From Clostridia bacterium (GTDB lineage: Bacteria; Bacillota; Clostridia; Christensenellales; Aristaeellaceae), in contig JAFRBK010000047.1 of assembly GCA_017404985.1 (NCBI GenBank), positions 1-64,000 on the forward strand: DNA of 64,000 nucleotides, given 5' to 3'. Position numbers and translations under genes: made by a program. This document shows, piece by piece, positions 50,352-60,188 of this stretch. The stretch's first letter is position 1, and the number at the start of each line of letters is the position of its first letter. Under the pieces are notes generated by a model. The model had not been told where the DNA came from and made no database searches. It saw nothing but the letters and a program-made list of their open reading frames with translations.

Positions 50352-51428
50352 ATGAAAAAGAGGCTGTCTGCCATCCTGCTGGCACTGGTTCTGGTGTTTT
50401 CCTGCCTGTCCGCCGGTGCTGATCCCAATGGGTTTGCGGATGTCCTTCGCTCCATTGATTATGGAGATGCCGTCACCTATGTGATTGGCCATAAGAGCCC
50501 GGACGCGGACACCATCGGAACCGCCATGGCCTACGCCCACCTGCTGCGGCAGCTGGGCATCAACGCCAAAGCGGTCGCCACTGCCGAAGTCAACCAGGAA
50601 ACCAGATACGCGCTGGATTTCTATGGCCTGGAGCCGCCGGAAGTCATCTCCGGCGCCGAAGGAAAGCAGTTTGTCCTGGTGGACCACAGTGAGTATTCCC
50701 AGGCGCTGGACGGAATGAAGGATGCGCGCGTCGTCGGCATTGTGGACCATCACGGCATCGGCGACATCCGGAATACCGAGCGCATCGCGGTCATCTCCCT
50801 CCCTGTCGGCGCCACAGCCACCATCGTTTATCAGTTGTATCTGGATTGCAATGTCGGTATCCCTAAGGACATGGCCCGGGTCATGCTCATGAGCATTCTT
50901 TCCGATACCAAGGGAATGACCAGCAACGTCACCGCTCTGGACCGGCGGGCCTATGACTGTCTGCTCTCCGTCGCCGAAATCGATGATATCGCCGCCCTGT
51001 ACGCCGGAATGAAGGACGCCAAGACATCTTATGAAGGCATGTCGCCATCCCAGATTTACTATCTTGACTATAAGGAATATCTGGCCGGCGAATACACTTT
51101 CGGCATCGGCGATGTATATACGAATACGGAAGAACACCTCATGGAACTGGTGAAGATGGTCGAAGAGGCGTTCCCGTCCCTTTATGCGACCAACAACCTG
51201 GATATGCTGTTCTGCATGGTCTCCACGGATGAAATAACGCGCCTCATCTGGTACGGCGAGGACGCGGAAAAAGCCGTGGCGGAAAGCTTTCCCGGCTATG
51301 ACGGCAGCGGTTTCCTGACCTTCACGCCCAAAGCCTCCCGCAAAGCCGTCATCGTTCCGCCCCTGACCGCCACCCTGGAAAAATGGACAAAGCAAGCCAT
51401 TCAAAGCAATCCCGCAGAAAGCAAGTAA
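50352..51428 (+). CDS. family II (DHH) inorganic pyrophosphatase with signal peptide
   Basis: 358 residues from ATG 50352 (GAGGGG upstream). N-terminal signal peptide: KKR, hydrophobic LSAILLALVLVFSCLSAG, then mature part from about 25. Catalytic domain keeps the metal motifs of Mn-dependent pyrophosphatases: IGHKSPDADTIGTA, VLVDHSEY, VDHHGIGD, ILSDTKGMTSN, and the C-terminal substrate motif SRKAVIVPPL. So an active enzyme is expected, but outside the membrane. VFSC could be a lipobox with an atypical -2 Phe. Cytosolic relatives start directly at the GHxxPD motif. Confidence 0.9.
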   Translation: MKKRLSAILLALVLVFSCLSAGADPNGFADVLRSIDYGDAVTYVIGHKSPDADTIGTAMAYAHLLRQLGINAKAVATAEVNQETRYALDFYGLEPPEVISGAEGKQFVLVDHSEYSQALDGMKDARVVGIVDHHGIGDIRNTERIAVISLPVGATATIVYQLYLDCNVGIPKDMARVMLMSILSDTKGMTSNVTALDRRAYDCLLSVAEIDDIAALYAGMKDAKTSYEGMSPSQIYYLDYKEYLAGEYTFGIGDVYTNTEEHLMELVKMVEEAFPSLYATNNLDMLFCMVSTDEITRLIWYGEDAEKAVAESFPGYDGSGFLTFTPKASRKAVIVPPLTATLEKWTKQAIQSNPAESK

Positions 51429-51453
51429 CAAAAAATGGGTTCACCCTTCGGCC

Positions 51454-52668
51454 TCATGCAAACACATACCGTTCCAGCCGCCCGAAAGCCTCCTGAACCT
51501 TGGAAATCGGCAGCGCCAGATTTACCCGGATTCCCCAGGGATCCCCGAAAGGCCGCCCGTCCTGCCACGCCACCCCGACGTCCGTACCCATTTTCTGCAG
51601 TTCTTCGATCGTCTTTCCGTGCGCCCTGCACCACTCCTCGCAGTGCAGAAAGAGCATATAAGTGCCCTCCGGCCTCTGCAGGGTGATGCCAGGCCATCGG
51701 CTCTGAATCATCTCTGTGGCATAGTTGATATTCTCCGACAGCGCCGCGCAGAGCTGGTCGACCCAGGCTTCCCCTTCCGGTGAATACGCTCCGATCAAAG
51801 CGTGCATGGACAAAACGTTCATGGCATTATAGGCGGACAGGGAGGCTTCCTTTCTCTGCCGCTCCCGCAGCCAGTCGTTATAAATAATATGATAGCTGCC
51901 GACCAGCCCGGCCAGGTTGAAGGTTTTCGATGGCGCATAGAAAGCCGCCGTGTGTTCCCGCGCATAAGTGCATACGGACTGCGTCGGCGTGTGCCTGTTC
52001 CCGTTCAGCAGAATATCGGACCAGATTTCATCGGAGATGACCCATACGCTGTGCTTTTCGAAGATCTCCATGGCTTTCCAGATCTCCTCCGCCGTCCAAA
52101 CCCGCCCGCAGGGATTGTGCGGGTTGCAGAAGATCGTGGCATGAACGTGGTTCTCCACAATCTTTTTCTCCATGTCCTCATAATCCATCCGCCAGATCCC
52201 GGCTTCGTCCTGCTTCAGGGGATTGTGAATAATTCGGTAGCCGTTGTTTTCCAGCGTATGCGTAAAGCCGATATAGGCCGGGCTCTGGATCAGCACGCTG
52301 CTGCCCCGGGAGCAGAGCACGTTCAGGGTAGAGACAATCCCACCCAGCACGCCGTTTTCATATCCGATATGCTTCCGCTCCAGCCCATCCACACCGTTCC
52401 GTTCCCGTTGCCACCAAAGGATCGCATGGTAGTATTCCGGAGAAATGCTGAAATACCCGAAAGCGGGATGCCGGGCCCGTTGGATCACCGCCTCCTGGAT
52501 GGCGGGACAGGTTGCAAAATTCATATCCGCCACCCACATGGGAATCGCGTCAAACCCCTCCTTCGGTCCGGCCGGACCGAAAGTGCCGGGCATACCGATA
52601 AAATCCCACGCAATGGCGTCTTTTCCCCGCCTGTCCGGCATAGTACTGAAGTCATACTGTCTGTTCAT
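51454..52668 (-). CDS. MalY/PatB-type PLP aminotransferase (C-S lyase)
   Basis: 404 residues. Fold-type I PLP enzyme: PMWVADMNFATCPAIQEAV, NPHNPCGRVWTAEE, ISDEIWSDILLNG, PLP-lysine motif APSKTFNLAGL, and C-terminal RVNLALPISKVQEAFGRL. Matches cystathionine beta-lyase MalY/PatB, which makes homocysteine, pyruvate and ammonia. Start at 52668. A 44-bp element at 52736-52779 upstream recurs before the GH38-like gene. Confidence 0.93.
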   Translation of the reverse strand: MNRQYDFSTMPDRRGKDAIAWDFIGMPGTFGPAGPKEGFDAIPMWVADMNFATCPAIQEAVIQRARHPAFGYFSISPEYYHAILWWQRERNGVDGLERKHIGYENGVLGGIVSTLNVLCSRGSSVLIQSPAYIGFTHTLENNGYRIIHNPLKQDEAGIWRMDYEDMEKKIVENHVHATIFCNPHNPCGRVWTAEEIWKAMEIFEKHSVWVISDEIWSDILLNGNRHTPTQSVCTYAREHTAAFYAPSKTFNLAGLVGSYHIIYNDWLRERQRKEASLSAYNAMNVLSMHALIGAYSPEGEAWVDQLCAALSENINYATEMIQSRWPGITLQRPEGTYMLFLHCEEWCRAHGKTIEELQKMGTDVGVAWQDGRPFGDPWGIRVNLALPISKVQEAFGRLERYVFA

Positions 52669-52735
52669 CCGTTCTTCCTTTCCGGGTGATATCTCCGGCC
52701 GTGTCAGGCCGCGCATCAATCCATCCGTGTTCTGC

Positions 52736-52779
52736 TTTGTTCTTCAGCCAAATTATCATGGAATGTCAGGCCCGTCAAG
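52736..52779 (-). repeat. 44-bp shared upstream element, copy 1
   Basis: 40 of 44 bases match 56638-56681. Read on the minus strand it begins CTTGACGGGC, a -35-like TTGACG, and has GATAAT 15 bp on. Located 68 bp before the MalY-type start, so probably its promoter or operator. Confidence 0.72.
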
Positions 52780-52811
52780 TGTTTCCGCGTTCCGAAAGCT
52801 TCGCCTGCCTG

Positions 52812-52841
52812 TTGCCCCGTGTATTCCCGGAATGTTATAAT
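52812..52841 (+). promoter_or_regulatory. possible promoter of the YcaQ-like gene
   Basis: TTGCCC (52812-52817), 18-bp spacer, TATAAT (52836-52841). The rest of the 284-bp gap between the divergent genes holds only the 44-bp element. Confidence 0.45.
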
Positions 52842-52952
52842 ACATTCAGCCGTTTTGCCCGGCCCTCACCGGTATGCCGGGGGATCATTTCTCCGGAGAG
52901 CAGCGGATTCCCCCGTGAAATCAAAAAAGAAACCGAAAAAGGAACGAAACCT

Positions 52953-54158
52953 ATGCTGACTGTCTCATTGGATCATGCACGGCAGTTCATCCTGCTGAAC
53001 CAGGGCCTGCTCGGAAACCACCGCTTTGTCGGCAAACCGGGTGCGTATCAGTATGTTCGCCAGGCCGGCTGTATTCAGTATGATCCGGTGGATGTCTGCG
53101 GAAAGAACGCGGAGCTGACGCTCCAGTCCCGGGTGAAGGGTTTTCGGAAAAAGATGCTGGAGGACCTGCTCTACCGGGATCGCCTGCTGGTGGACTATTC
53201 GGACAAGGAGCTGTCCATCTGGCCCAGTGAGGACTGGCCGTATTTTTCCGGCTACAGGGAAAGGAGCAAGGCCCACGCCCTGCGGTTTGCCGGCATCCCG
53301 GAGCTGGAGCAGGAAGCCCTCGCCTATATCCGGAAGCACGGCCCAGTCAGCAGCGACACCCTCCCCATCGAGGGAACCATCTACTGGCACTCCTCGATGC
53401 ACTGGTCCGGCCACTGGAGCAAGGATTCGCTTGCTGCGCGGTCCGTCCTGGAGCAGCTGTATACGGACGGAACCCTGCTGATTCACCATAAAACCGGTTC
53501 CCGGAAATACTATGACCTGGCCGAAAAATACCTCCCCGCCGATCTGCTGAACGCCCCGAACCCCTGCGGGGAGGAAGGGGATGCCTGGATCGCCTGGCGC
53601 GTTAAACGCCGGATCGGCGCTGTCGGCATGCTCTGGAACCGCAACTCAACCGCTTTCCTGGGGATTGCCATGTCCGGGGAACAGCGAAACGCCGCTTTTG
53701 ACCGGCTGGAAAAAAGCGGCGAAATCACACCCGTCCTTGTGGAGGGAATCCGCTTCCCGCTCTATCTCCTCAGCGATGGCCTTCCCCTGCTGGAAGCGGT
53801 CATGGCCGGTCAGGCGGATCTCCGTCCCCGGCTGGAGTTCCTTGCCCCGCTGGATCCGATGCTCTGGGACCGGAAACTGGTCGAGGCTGTCTGGAATTAT
53901 CAGTATTCCTGGGAGATCTATACGCCCGTCGTGAAACGGAAATATGGGTATTATGTACTCCCGATGCTCTGGGGCGACCGCCTGGTTGGCCGCATCGAAC
54001 CGAAGGCCGACCGCGGCTCGCAAACCCTCACCGTCAATAACCTCTGGCTCGAACCCGGCGTCCGCCGCACAAAGCAGCTCTCCGGCCGGATCGACCGTTC
54101 CGTGCAGCGTCTCGCCCGGTTCAATGCCTGTTCCGTTTCAGCAGCAGATTCTGAATAA
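52953..54158 (+). CDS. YcaQ/AlkZ-like winged-helix DNA glycosylase family protein
   Basis: 401 residues from ATG 52953; an in-frame upstream extension to 52686 lacks a good ribosome site. Winged-helix HTH_42 family: QYVRQAGCIQYDPVDVCGKNAEL, WEIYTPVVKRKYGYYVLPMLWGDRLVGRIEPK. Family members YcaQ and AlkZ unhook alkylated or crosslinked bases. The catalytic motif is Q-Y-D (IQYD), as in YcaQ-type, not Q-x-Q as in AlkZ-type. Substrate unknown. Confidence 0.85.
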   Translation: MLTVSLDHARQFILLNQGLLGNHRFVGKPGAYQYVRQAGCIQYDPVDVCGKNAELTLQSRVKGFRKKMLEDLLYRDRLLVDYSDKELSIWPSEDWPYFSGYRERSKAHALRFAGIPELEQEALAYIRKHGPVSSDTLPIEGTIYWHSSMHWSGHWSKDSLAARSVLEQLYTDGTLLIHHKTGSRKYYDLAEKYLPADLLNAPNPCGEEGDAWIAWRVKRRIGAVGMLWNRNSTAFLGIAMSGEQRNAAFDRLEKSGEITPVLVEGIRFPLYLLSDGLPLLEAVMAGQADLRPRLEFLAPLDPMLWDRKLVEAVWNYQYSWEIYTPVVKRKYGYYVLPMLWGDRLVGRIEPKADRGSQTLTVNNLWLEPGVRRTKQLSGRIDRSVQRLARFNACSVSAADSE

Positions 54159-54171
54159 AGCCGCGGAAGCA

Positions 54172-56589
54172 TCATTCAACATCGAAGGATGTATAGCACA
54201 GGACCCCGGCATTGTCCGCCCGGGCTTCGGCAAAGCATGCCTCCGGATCGCCGCTGTCCATCAGCCGCAGGCTGTATCGGAACTGATAAAACCCGCCCAG
54301 GGAAGCCTTGAAATTGGTCTCCCAGAAATTGTTCATCACCCAGGAGTATACCCGGTCCGTATTCTTCTGCATCGGATCCCCCGCCAGGCGAATATCGTGG
54401 GGCAGCAGGCTGCCCATGCTGATCATCGGCGCGTCGGGAAGCTCCACCACCAGGGAACTTTCGTCCCGGATCCAGGCCACGGCGTTCTGGGTCTCGTAGT
54501 AGTCCGTGCATGTCCCGGGAATCTGGTCGACGCGCGGGCGGAATACGCATCCGGTTTTGTCCGCATAAAGCATGGCCTCCGGCCGTTCAAAGGGAAGCGC
54601 CAGGTACAGGTTCTCCGGCTCCAGCCGGCTTTCTTTGTGTACCCGGAATTCCACATCCAGCCGAGCCAGGTCGTGGTAGGTCGTCAGGATCAGTTCCGCG
54701 CTCCGGCATCCCCGAACCTGATAGGTCAGAATCACGCGGCTCATAACCGGACCGAAATCCGTCACCCGCACATCGGCCAGCCGCCCAAAGTCCCGCAAGG
54801 TATGCATGGCCTTGCGGTTTCTCCCCATGATTCTGCGTTCCGTGCATGCATCCGTCCGGATGGGCGTCTCCTCGTAGATCGGCTCAAAAGCGGTTTCGTC
54901 CTCCCGGCTGATGAGTTCGCTGTCCTTTTTCCGGTCATAGATCGAGGTAATCCCCCGCCCCAGCTCCCACCGGATCCACAAATACGGCGTTTTCATTTCG
55001 AAAGGCGTGCAGGCCCAGTCCGGATCGGCCAGGCGGTACGCGGCAAAGTCCTTCACTCCGTCCGCCCCGTATGCACAGGTCATGCCGATTATCGGCGCAT
55101 CGGGCAGCGGCAGTTCCTCCACGCGGTAGGACGCGTGTTCCCCGGGCGCCAGGCGCACCGCCAGGTTGAATTCCTTTCCGCGGGCCACCTGGGAAATCTG
55201 GCAGGGAACCTCCTCGCCGGTGCGCTCGTTGACCAGCCTGAAATGCTTGTGGCTGAAGAGGATTTCCAGGTCCGTCCGGGCAATGGCGACCACCGGAATG
55301 GAGTTCGGATTCACCGCGTGCAGCCTGTAGTCCTTCCACAGCACCATCGGCGTCTCCCCATACTGTGCGCAAAGCCTGTCCAGGCAAGAGCTGACGGATT
55401 CATGGGCCCGCGAAGCATACAGGGTTTTCCGCAGGTCCAGCACGTTAACCATCGGATGGGCCGGCTCGGAAATGCTGGAGGAAAATCCCCAGGTATGCTC
55501 CGAATACAGCATCAGGTGGTATCGCGCGTCCTCCATCAGGTCCCGGGGCACAACCGTGTATTCCGGATCCATCCCGCGGCAGATGTGGTATTTCCGTACA
55601 GCATCCCGATAGTGGCTCACAGTCCCCGGCGTGGAGCAGGTGCCGTCTGACCACCAGTCTGTCCAGTCTCCCCGATAGGTCGGTATCGTATATCCCGGCG
55701 TCTGTTCCGCGGCGTTTTCCACCCTGTCAAAGAACCCGTCCAGCGTGTCCATTTCCAGCCAGACCCGATCCCCGTACTGCTCGTTCCACCGATGGACAAA
55801 TTCGATTACCCCGGGTCCGGGCGGGGAGTTGTCCGTGGTCAGGCCGGAAACCAGAATGGGGCAGAAATCAAAGGGATACCCTTCCTGCTGCAGCTTCTCC
55901 GCGTATCCCAGCAGGCGGTGCGCGGCCAGCTCCCAATTGCTCATCCCGGTGTTGGCCAGCCCGTCCTGAATCATGTATCCGTACTGGCCGGAAAGCTGGT
56001 GAATGTTGATTTCGTTCCCAAGGTGATAGTGTTCGCTCTGCCACACCAGCAGCTTTTTCCCGTCCGGCCCTTCCCAGAAGAAAGGCTGCTGCTTTCGCCC
56101 CGCGGCATGATACCCGTGATGGGTGTGAACGGCGGAAAGAAGATGCTCCACGCCCGCGTCAGCCATGGCAGAAACATATCCCCACGGATATCCGTTGATG
56201 TCAGCCGTCATGGCGCTCCTGATCCGGATGCCCTGCTCACCCACGGTCTCCCGGCATTTCTCCAGCGTTTCCCGCAGAATCATGTCATCCATCAGGTCGG
56301 TGCAGTTCAGATAGCTCCCGGAAAGGCCGATTTTCCCCTCCCGGACGAAGCGCCAGAAGTCCTGGATATAGGCCGGGCTGCTGAGCTTCAGGAACTGCTC
56401 CAGCATCCACAGGGACTCCACGTTCCAGCAGAATCCCCGCCACCGCGGATTGGTTTCGGCATCCCGCAGAATCTCCACCACGTTCTCCAGATACCGGGCG
56501 TGGTTCCACCCGATTTTCTCCTGCCGGTCCGTATACCCCACGTCCGTATGGGCATGGTGAATCAGACAGAAAACCATTTTCCCCTTCAT
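54172..56589 (-). CDS. GH38-like glycoside hydrolase
   Basis: 805 residues from ATG 56589 (GAGGAGG upstream). N-terminal catalytic alpha/beta domain resembles GH38 alpha-mannosidases: HHAHTDVGYTDRQ (metal-binding H-x-D), ADINGYPWGYVSAMADAG (candidate nucleophile Asp), LLSAVHTHHG, then a helical domain and beta-rich C-terminal domains (about 500-800). No signal peptide, so intracellular, acting on imported mannoside or mannosylated glycan; substrate inferred only. Upstream copy 2 of the 44-bp element. Convergent, 13 bp from the YcaQ-like gene. Confidence 0.82.
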   Translation of the reverse strand: MKGKMVFCLIHHAHTDVGYTDRQEKIGWNHARYLENVVEILRDAETNPRWRGFCWNVESLWMLEQFLKLSSPAYIQDFWRFVREGKIGLSGSYLNCTDLMDDMILRETLEKCRETVGEQGIRIRSAMTADINGYPWGYVSAMADAGVEHLLSAVHTHHGYHAAGRKQQPFFWEGPDGKKLLVWQSEHYHLGNEINIHQLSGQYGYMIQDGLANTGMSNWELAAHRLLGYAEKLQQEGYPFDFCPILVSGLTTDNSPPGPGVIEFVHRWNEQYGDRVWLEMDTLDGFFDRVENAAEQTPGYTIPTYRGDWTDWWSDGTCSTPGTVSHYRDAVRKYHICRGMDPEYTVVPRDLMEDARYHLMLYSEHTWGFSSSISEPAHPMVNVLDLRKTLYASRAHESVSSCLDRLCAQYGETPMVLWKDYRLHAVNPNSIPVVAIARTDLEILFSHKHFRLVNERTGEEVPCQISQVARGKEFNLAVRLAPGEHASYRVEELPLPDAPIIGMTCAYGADGVKDFAAYRLADPDWACTPFEMKTPYLWIRWELGRGITSIYDRKKDSELISREDETAFEPIYEETPIRTDACTERRIMGRNRKAMHTLRDFGRLADVRVTDFGPVMSRVILTYQVRGCRSAELILTTYHDLARLDVEFRVHKESRLEPENLYLALPFERPEAMLYADKTGCVFRPRVDQIPGTCTDYYETQNAVAWIRDESSLVVELPDAPMISMGSLLPHDIRLAGDPMQKNTDRVYSWVMNNFWETNFKASLGGFYQFRYSLRLMDSGDPEACFAEARADNAGVLCYTSFDVE

Positions 56590-56637
56590 GTGCGCTCCTC
56601 CTCTGCGTTCCGGGAACAGGCCAGAACTGTTTTTCGT

Positions 56638-56681
56638 TTTGTTCTGCAGCCAAGTTATCATGGAATGGCAAGCCCGTCAAG
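56638..56681 (-). repeat. 44-bp shared upstream element, copy 2
   Basis: Matches 52736-52779 at 40 of 44 bases (differences at 9, 17, 31 and 34). 48 bp before the GH38-like start. Minus-strand CTTGACGGGC and GATAAC suggest a promoter. Confidence 0.72.
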
Positions 56682-56689
56682 TCCCTCGC

Positions 56690-56783
56690 TCCCTCGCGCG
56701 CGCACGCCTCTCTCTCTTTTTCGTTTTTGTTTTCGTTCTTTTTCTTGTTATTGTTCTTGTTATTGTTCTTTTTTGGCAAATTT
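56690..56783. repeat. low-complexity simple-sequence block
   Basis: Alternating CG (GCGCGCGC), CT repeats, then T-rich GTT/CTT units including a tandem TTGTTATTGTTC. No gene fits. Lies between the GH38-like promoter and the convergent alpha/beta hydrolase stop. Confidence 0.7.
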
Positions 56784-56803
56784 GATTTGAACCTATGGTT
56801 TCA

Positions 56804-57904
56804 TCACGTTCCGGAACGAAGGAGTGAATTTACAGCGTCTATATAGACTTCGCTGTGCTTGGTATGGATGACGTGATCGTTTGTATCCGTTTCTATCAGA
56901 CAGCAGTTATCCCCAATGTTTGCTACAGCGCGTTCAGCCTGCTCACGGGTTGCGGCAGCCTGATTAATCCCGTTCTGGTCCAGAACTTCCTTGGCATGAA
57001 TATACACACAGGGAATATGGATCGAGGAGAGAATGTTCTCATGCTTCAGCCCGTGGTTCCAGCTCAGGTCATAAAAATGCTCACCGTAGGCAAAATCATA
57101 CTCCATCTCATACTGGAAAACATACCATACATCGGAAGGAAGCGTTGCAATCTTGACAGGCTCCCCGGGATGCTCGTCATGATACTTCTGGGCATCGTTC
57201 GCAATCAGCGGCATCAGGTCCTTCATATAAAGCTGCCCCCAGTAGCAATGTCTGAGATACCAGGCTTCCCAGCATTCGGTTTTGTCCGATTCGTTGTATT
57301 CATGCAGAGGTTTGAAGGTATCCAGATAGGAAAAATGCTTTTCCCAGTTTTCTCCTTCCGTCGAGTATACGGGCGGATCCTCCAGGACTGCGCCGATAAC
57401 ATTCGCACCGCCGTAAGCCGCGATATACGCCGCTGTGATTGCGCCGTTGGAATGGCCCGCCACGACGGTGGCCTCCCCGATCACCTGATCGATAAACCAG
57501 ATCAGGTCGTCCCCGTTGACGTCGAGATAATACAGGCTTTCCTCATGTGCTGATTTCCCGTGGCCGTAGACGTCGACCGCATAGATATGCCAGTTTTCAC
57601 TGAGCGCGGGAAGCACCAGCGCGTAGTCCTGCCATATGCTCATCTGGCCATGGATCAGCAGCAGCGCGGGCTTGTCGTTCTTCACCTCTCCGTAGTTGAT
57701 GACCCTTCCAGAAGGAAGCGTTACCTGTTTTTCTTCGGCGTGTACTTCCTTGATTGCCGCCTCATATTTGTCATACCAGTTCATGTTGTCCGGCGGCAGA
57801 CTGGGCATAGCCCCGGCAGGGATCTGGGGAGTTTCCGCAGATACAGTCAGCGGACAGCAGAAAGTTAAGACGAGAAAAGCAATGAGTGATAAGATGATTT
57901 TCAT
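56804..57904 (-). CDS. secreted alpha/beta hydrolase
   Basis: 366 residues from ATG 57904 (AAAGGAG upstream). Signal peptide MKIILSLIAFLVLTFCCPLT ending near VSA. Alpha/beta-hydrolase features: oxyanion region LIHGQMSIWQDYA, nucleophile elbow GHSNGAITAAY (Ser), and a late acid/His region NDHVIHTKHSEVY. Likely an esterase, lipase or peptidase of the cell surface; substrate not known. Own gene unit, with the simple-sequence block past its stop. Confidence 0.86.
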   Translation of the reverse strand: MKIILSLIAFLVLTFCCPLTVSAETPQIPAGAMPSLPPDNMNWYDKYEAAIKEVHAEEKQVTLPSGRVINYGEVKNDKPALLLIHGQMSIWQDYALVLPALSENWHIYAVDVYGHGKSAHEESLYYLDVNGDDLIWFIDQVIGEATVVAGHSNGAITAAYIAAYGGANVIGAVLEDPPVYSTEGENWEKHFSYLDTFKPLHEYNESDKTECWEAWYLRHCYWGQLYMKDLMPLIANDAQKYHDEHPGEPVKIATLPSDVWYVFQYEMEYDFAYGEHFYDLSWNHGLKHENILSSIHIPCVYIHAKEVLDQNGINQAAATREQAERAVANIGDNCCLIETDTNDHVIHTKHSEVYIDAVNSLLRSGT

Positions 57905-58037
57905 GTAATAATCTCCTTTCCGTTTCATCATCGTTTTTTTGAGCAAATAGAAGATATTCCGAAAACTGCTTCGTCCACATCTGAATATTCGTCAAAACCG
58001 AAAAAAGCCCTGCTGTCGAAAAGGCATAGTTTTATCC

Positions 58038-58619
58038 TCAGCCGGCATCACCGGAGAACCTTCTGCCGCAAATAGCCGGCCAGCCTGACTGGCAGATCGC
58101 CCCATCATAATTGTTCCGCGTCTGCCGGATCAGGTCGATCACCCCGGGAAAGTACGGAACAAAGGTATGCTCCGCCTCCATTTTCCAAATCTCTTCCGGC
58201 GCTGCCCAGCGGACTTCCGCAACCTCCGATTCCTGAAGCGTGAGCGACTTCAGATCAACATCCGCGATTACGGCATAGAAATCGTCGAATCCGCGGGTAT
58301 AATTGATGGAAAAATGCGGCCTCACATCCTTCAGGTGAAGAACCAGCCCCAGTTCTTCCCGGGTTTCCCGCTCCGCAGCCTGCCAGCTCTCTTCTCCGGC
58401 CAGTGCGCTGCCCCCGGCGCTGACATCCCACAGGTCCGGCCATGCGCGCTTCTGATGGCATCTTTTCTGGATCAGCATCCGCCCGTTGCTGTCGAAGATG
58501 CATACATGGACAATCAGATGATAGGTTTCCTCTCCCCAGGCCGCCGGCCGGGATATGATTTTGCCGGTCCTCACCCGGTTGACATCATAAACATCCCAGA
58601 GTTCCATGTGCTCACTCAT
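58038..58619 (-). CDS. NUDIX hydrolase
   Basis: 193 residues from ATG 58619 (AGGAG 7 bp upstream). NUDIX box GGSALAGEESWQAAERETREELGL is intact, giving a divalent-metal diphosphate hydrolase. Start MELWDVYDVNRVRTGKII and KRCHQKRAWPDLWDVSAGG resemble the IPP-isomerase-like NUDIX branch (YfcD), whose substrates are mostly unknown. Stands alone between two secreted genes. Confidence 0.93.
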   Translation of the reverse strand: MSEHMELWDVYDVNRVRTGKIISRPAAWGEETYHLIVHVCIFDSNGRMLIQKRCHQKRAWPDLWDVSAGGSALAGEESWQAAERETREELGLVLHLKDVRPHFSINYTRGFDDFYAVIADVDLKSLTLQESEVAEVRWAAPEEIWKMEAEHTFVPYFPGVIDLIRQTRNNYDGAICQSGWPAICGRRFSGDAG

Positions 58620-58708
58620 CGTCATTCTCCTCAGTCCGCACTGCCCCTTTGCCGCAGGGTATTGCTTTGTCCATTTTTTCAGGTTTGCCGGAATTCGTTT
58701 CTTTTGCC

Positions 58709-60188
58709 TTACTTTCCCAAAAGAGAATTGATATATTTTGTCATGTACTGTCTGTCAAACTGCAGTTCGGGAGTAGGAATGACAAAATCCAGGTCAGCTC
58801 CCTGGTCAATGTCGTAGAAGGAACCGTTTTTCATGAAAGCCAGGCGTTTGGGACCGGAGATCATGAAGAATGTGCCGTCTGCGGTGGTCAGCGGCAGAAT
58901 AACACAGCTGCCGCCGGCGGATGTTCGGCCGATCAGTGTCACATCATTGGAATTTTTTAATACGCAAGGTACCAGATTGCCGCAGGAGAAGCTGGTGGGA
59001 GAGATCAGACAGAACAGTTTCTTGCCCGTCAGGCCCTTGTCGTTTTCGTCAAATTTTCCGTCAAAATTTAAGTCAACCTCATAAACCCCCATTGCCAGCG
59101 CACCGGACATGGTGTTCTTTACGCTGGCATAGCCTTCGCCCAGAAATCCGAGAGCGTATAGACCGCCGCGTCTGCCTCGCCGCCGCCATTGCAGGAAAGG
59201 TCCAGCACCACATTTTCAACAGGGCTGCCCTCTCGCATAATCCGGGAATAGGCATAGGCCAGGATGCCAATCGTATCCCTGGCGTCCGCCGTAGGCGCGT
59301 TCTTATAATAATCCACGTCTTCCGGAACGGTATCAAAGCTGTCAAAACTGCTGATTCCGTGAATATCCTTTAAACCGTATTCCATATTCATGGCCAGGCA
59401 GAGCTCCGCATAGCTGAATGCGCCCATAGCTTCGCTGCGTTCCCTTGGCTCCACGGAATAGAACAGTTCACCGAGCGCTGAGTAGCTGCCGGTTTCCTCA
59501 TCCTGAAGGCCATCCATGTCTGCGAAAAAGATCACTTTACCGTTGTAAAACAGATTTACATAATTGATGGCCAGAAGGAAATCACTGAGCGTCTGAAGCG
59601 GAACATAGCAGGCATTGCCGTCAGCCACCACGTCGATCCCGTAAGCGCCGAGGTTGAGAACCAGTTGATCTCCATAACGCTCGTATGAGTCTGGGGTACG
59701 GCGGAAAATGCTTTTCTCTTCTTCTGAATGCGCCTCGTCTGCATCCAATATATCGATCAGAACTCTGTCCGCCTCATGCCGGATAAAAGCATCGTAGTCA
59801 TAGAATGTGATCGTATCGGCAGCACTGTCGACCGTCATGGAATAAGGAGCGCCGTCTGTGCGTGTCAGGGCAGCAATTGCTCCATCCATAGAGAAAGCAA
59901 GCCCGTATTCAAGATGCCCGTCCGGTTCGATGTGGGTTTTCATCAGATAAGGGTACAGTTCTCCCCAATCCTCAAGAGAAATATAGGGCACGTCTGAATC
60001 TCCGATGAAATACACGGATTGGACACGGGTATTATTCACATCGCAGAGATAGAAGGTCATCTCTTTTCGATGAATGGCGGAAGGTTCATGAACGTCGGAG
60101 GACGCGCTTTCACCGAACGCGGTGGTTCGCAGGTGAAAATGCTCAGGAGCATAGCAAAGGCTATCGTTACAGAAAACAGTTTTTTCAT
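58709..60188 (-). pseudogene. S41-type serine peptidase, two frameshifts
   Basis: Reading runs MKKLFSVTIAFAMLLSIFTC (signal peptide, start 60188), then one base is missing near 60136 and the frame continues TAFGESASSDV. A second lost base near 59143 (gattt-ctggg) separates VLDLSCNGGGEADAAVYTLSDF from GEGYASVKNTMSGALAMG. The C-terminal part holds SPTSFSCGN (S41 catalytic Ser) and ends YINSLLGK at 58709. Restoring both bases gives about 493 residues with an S41-like C-terminal protease domain. Real decay or sequencing error cannot be told apart here; both breaks are single-base losses in short runs. Confidence 0.82.
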
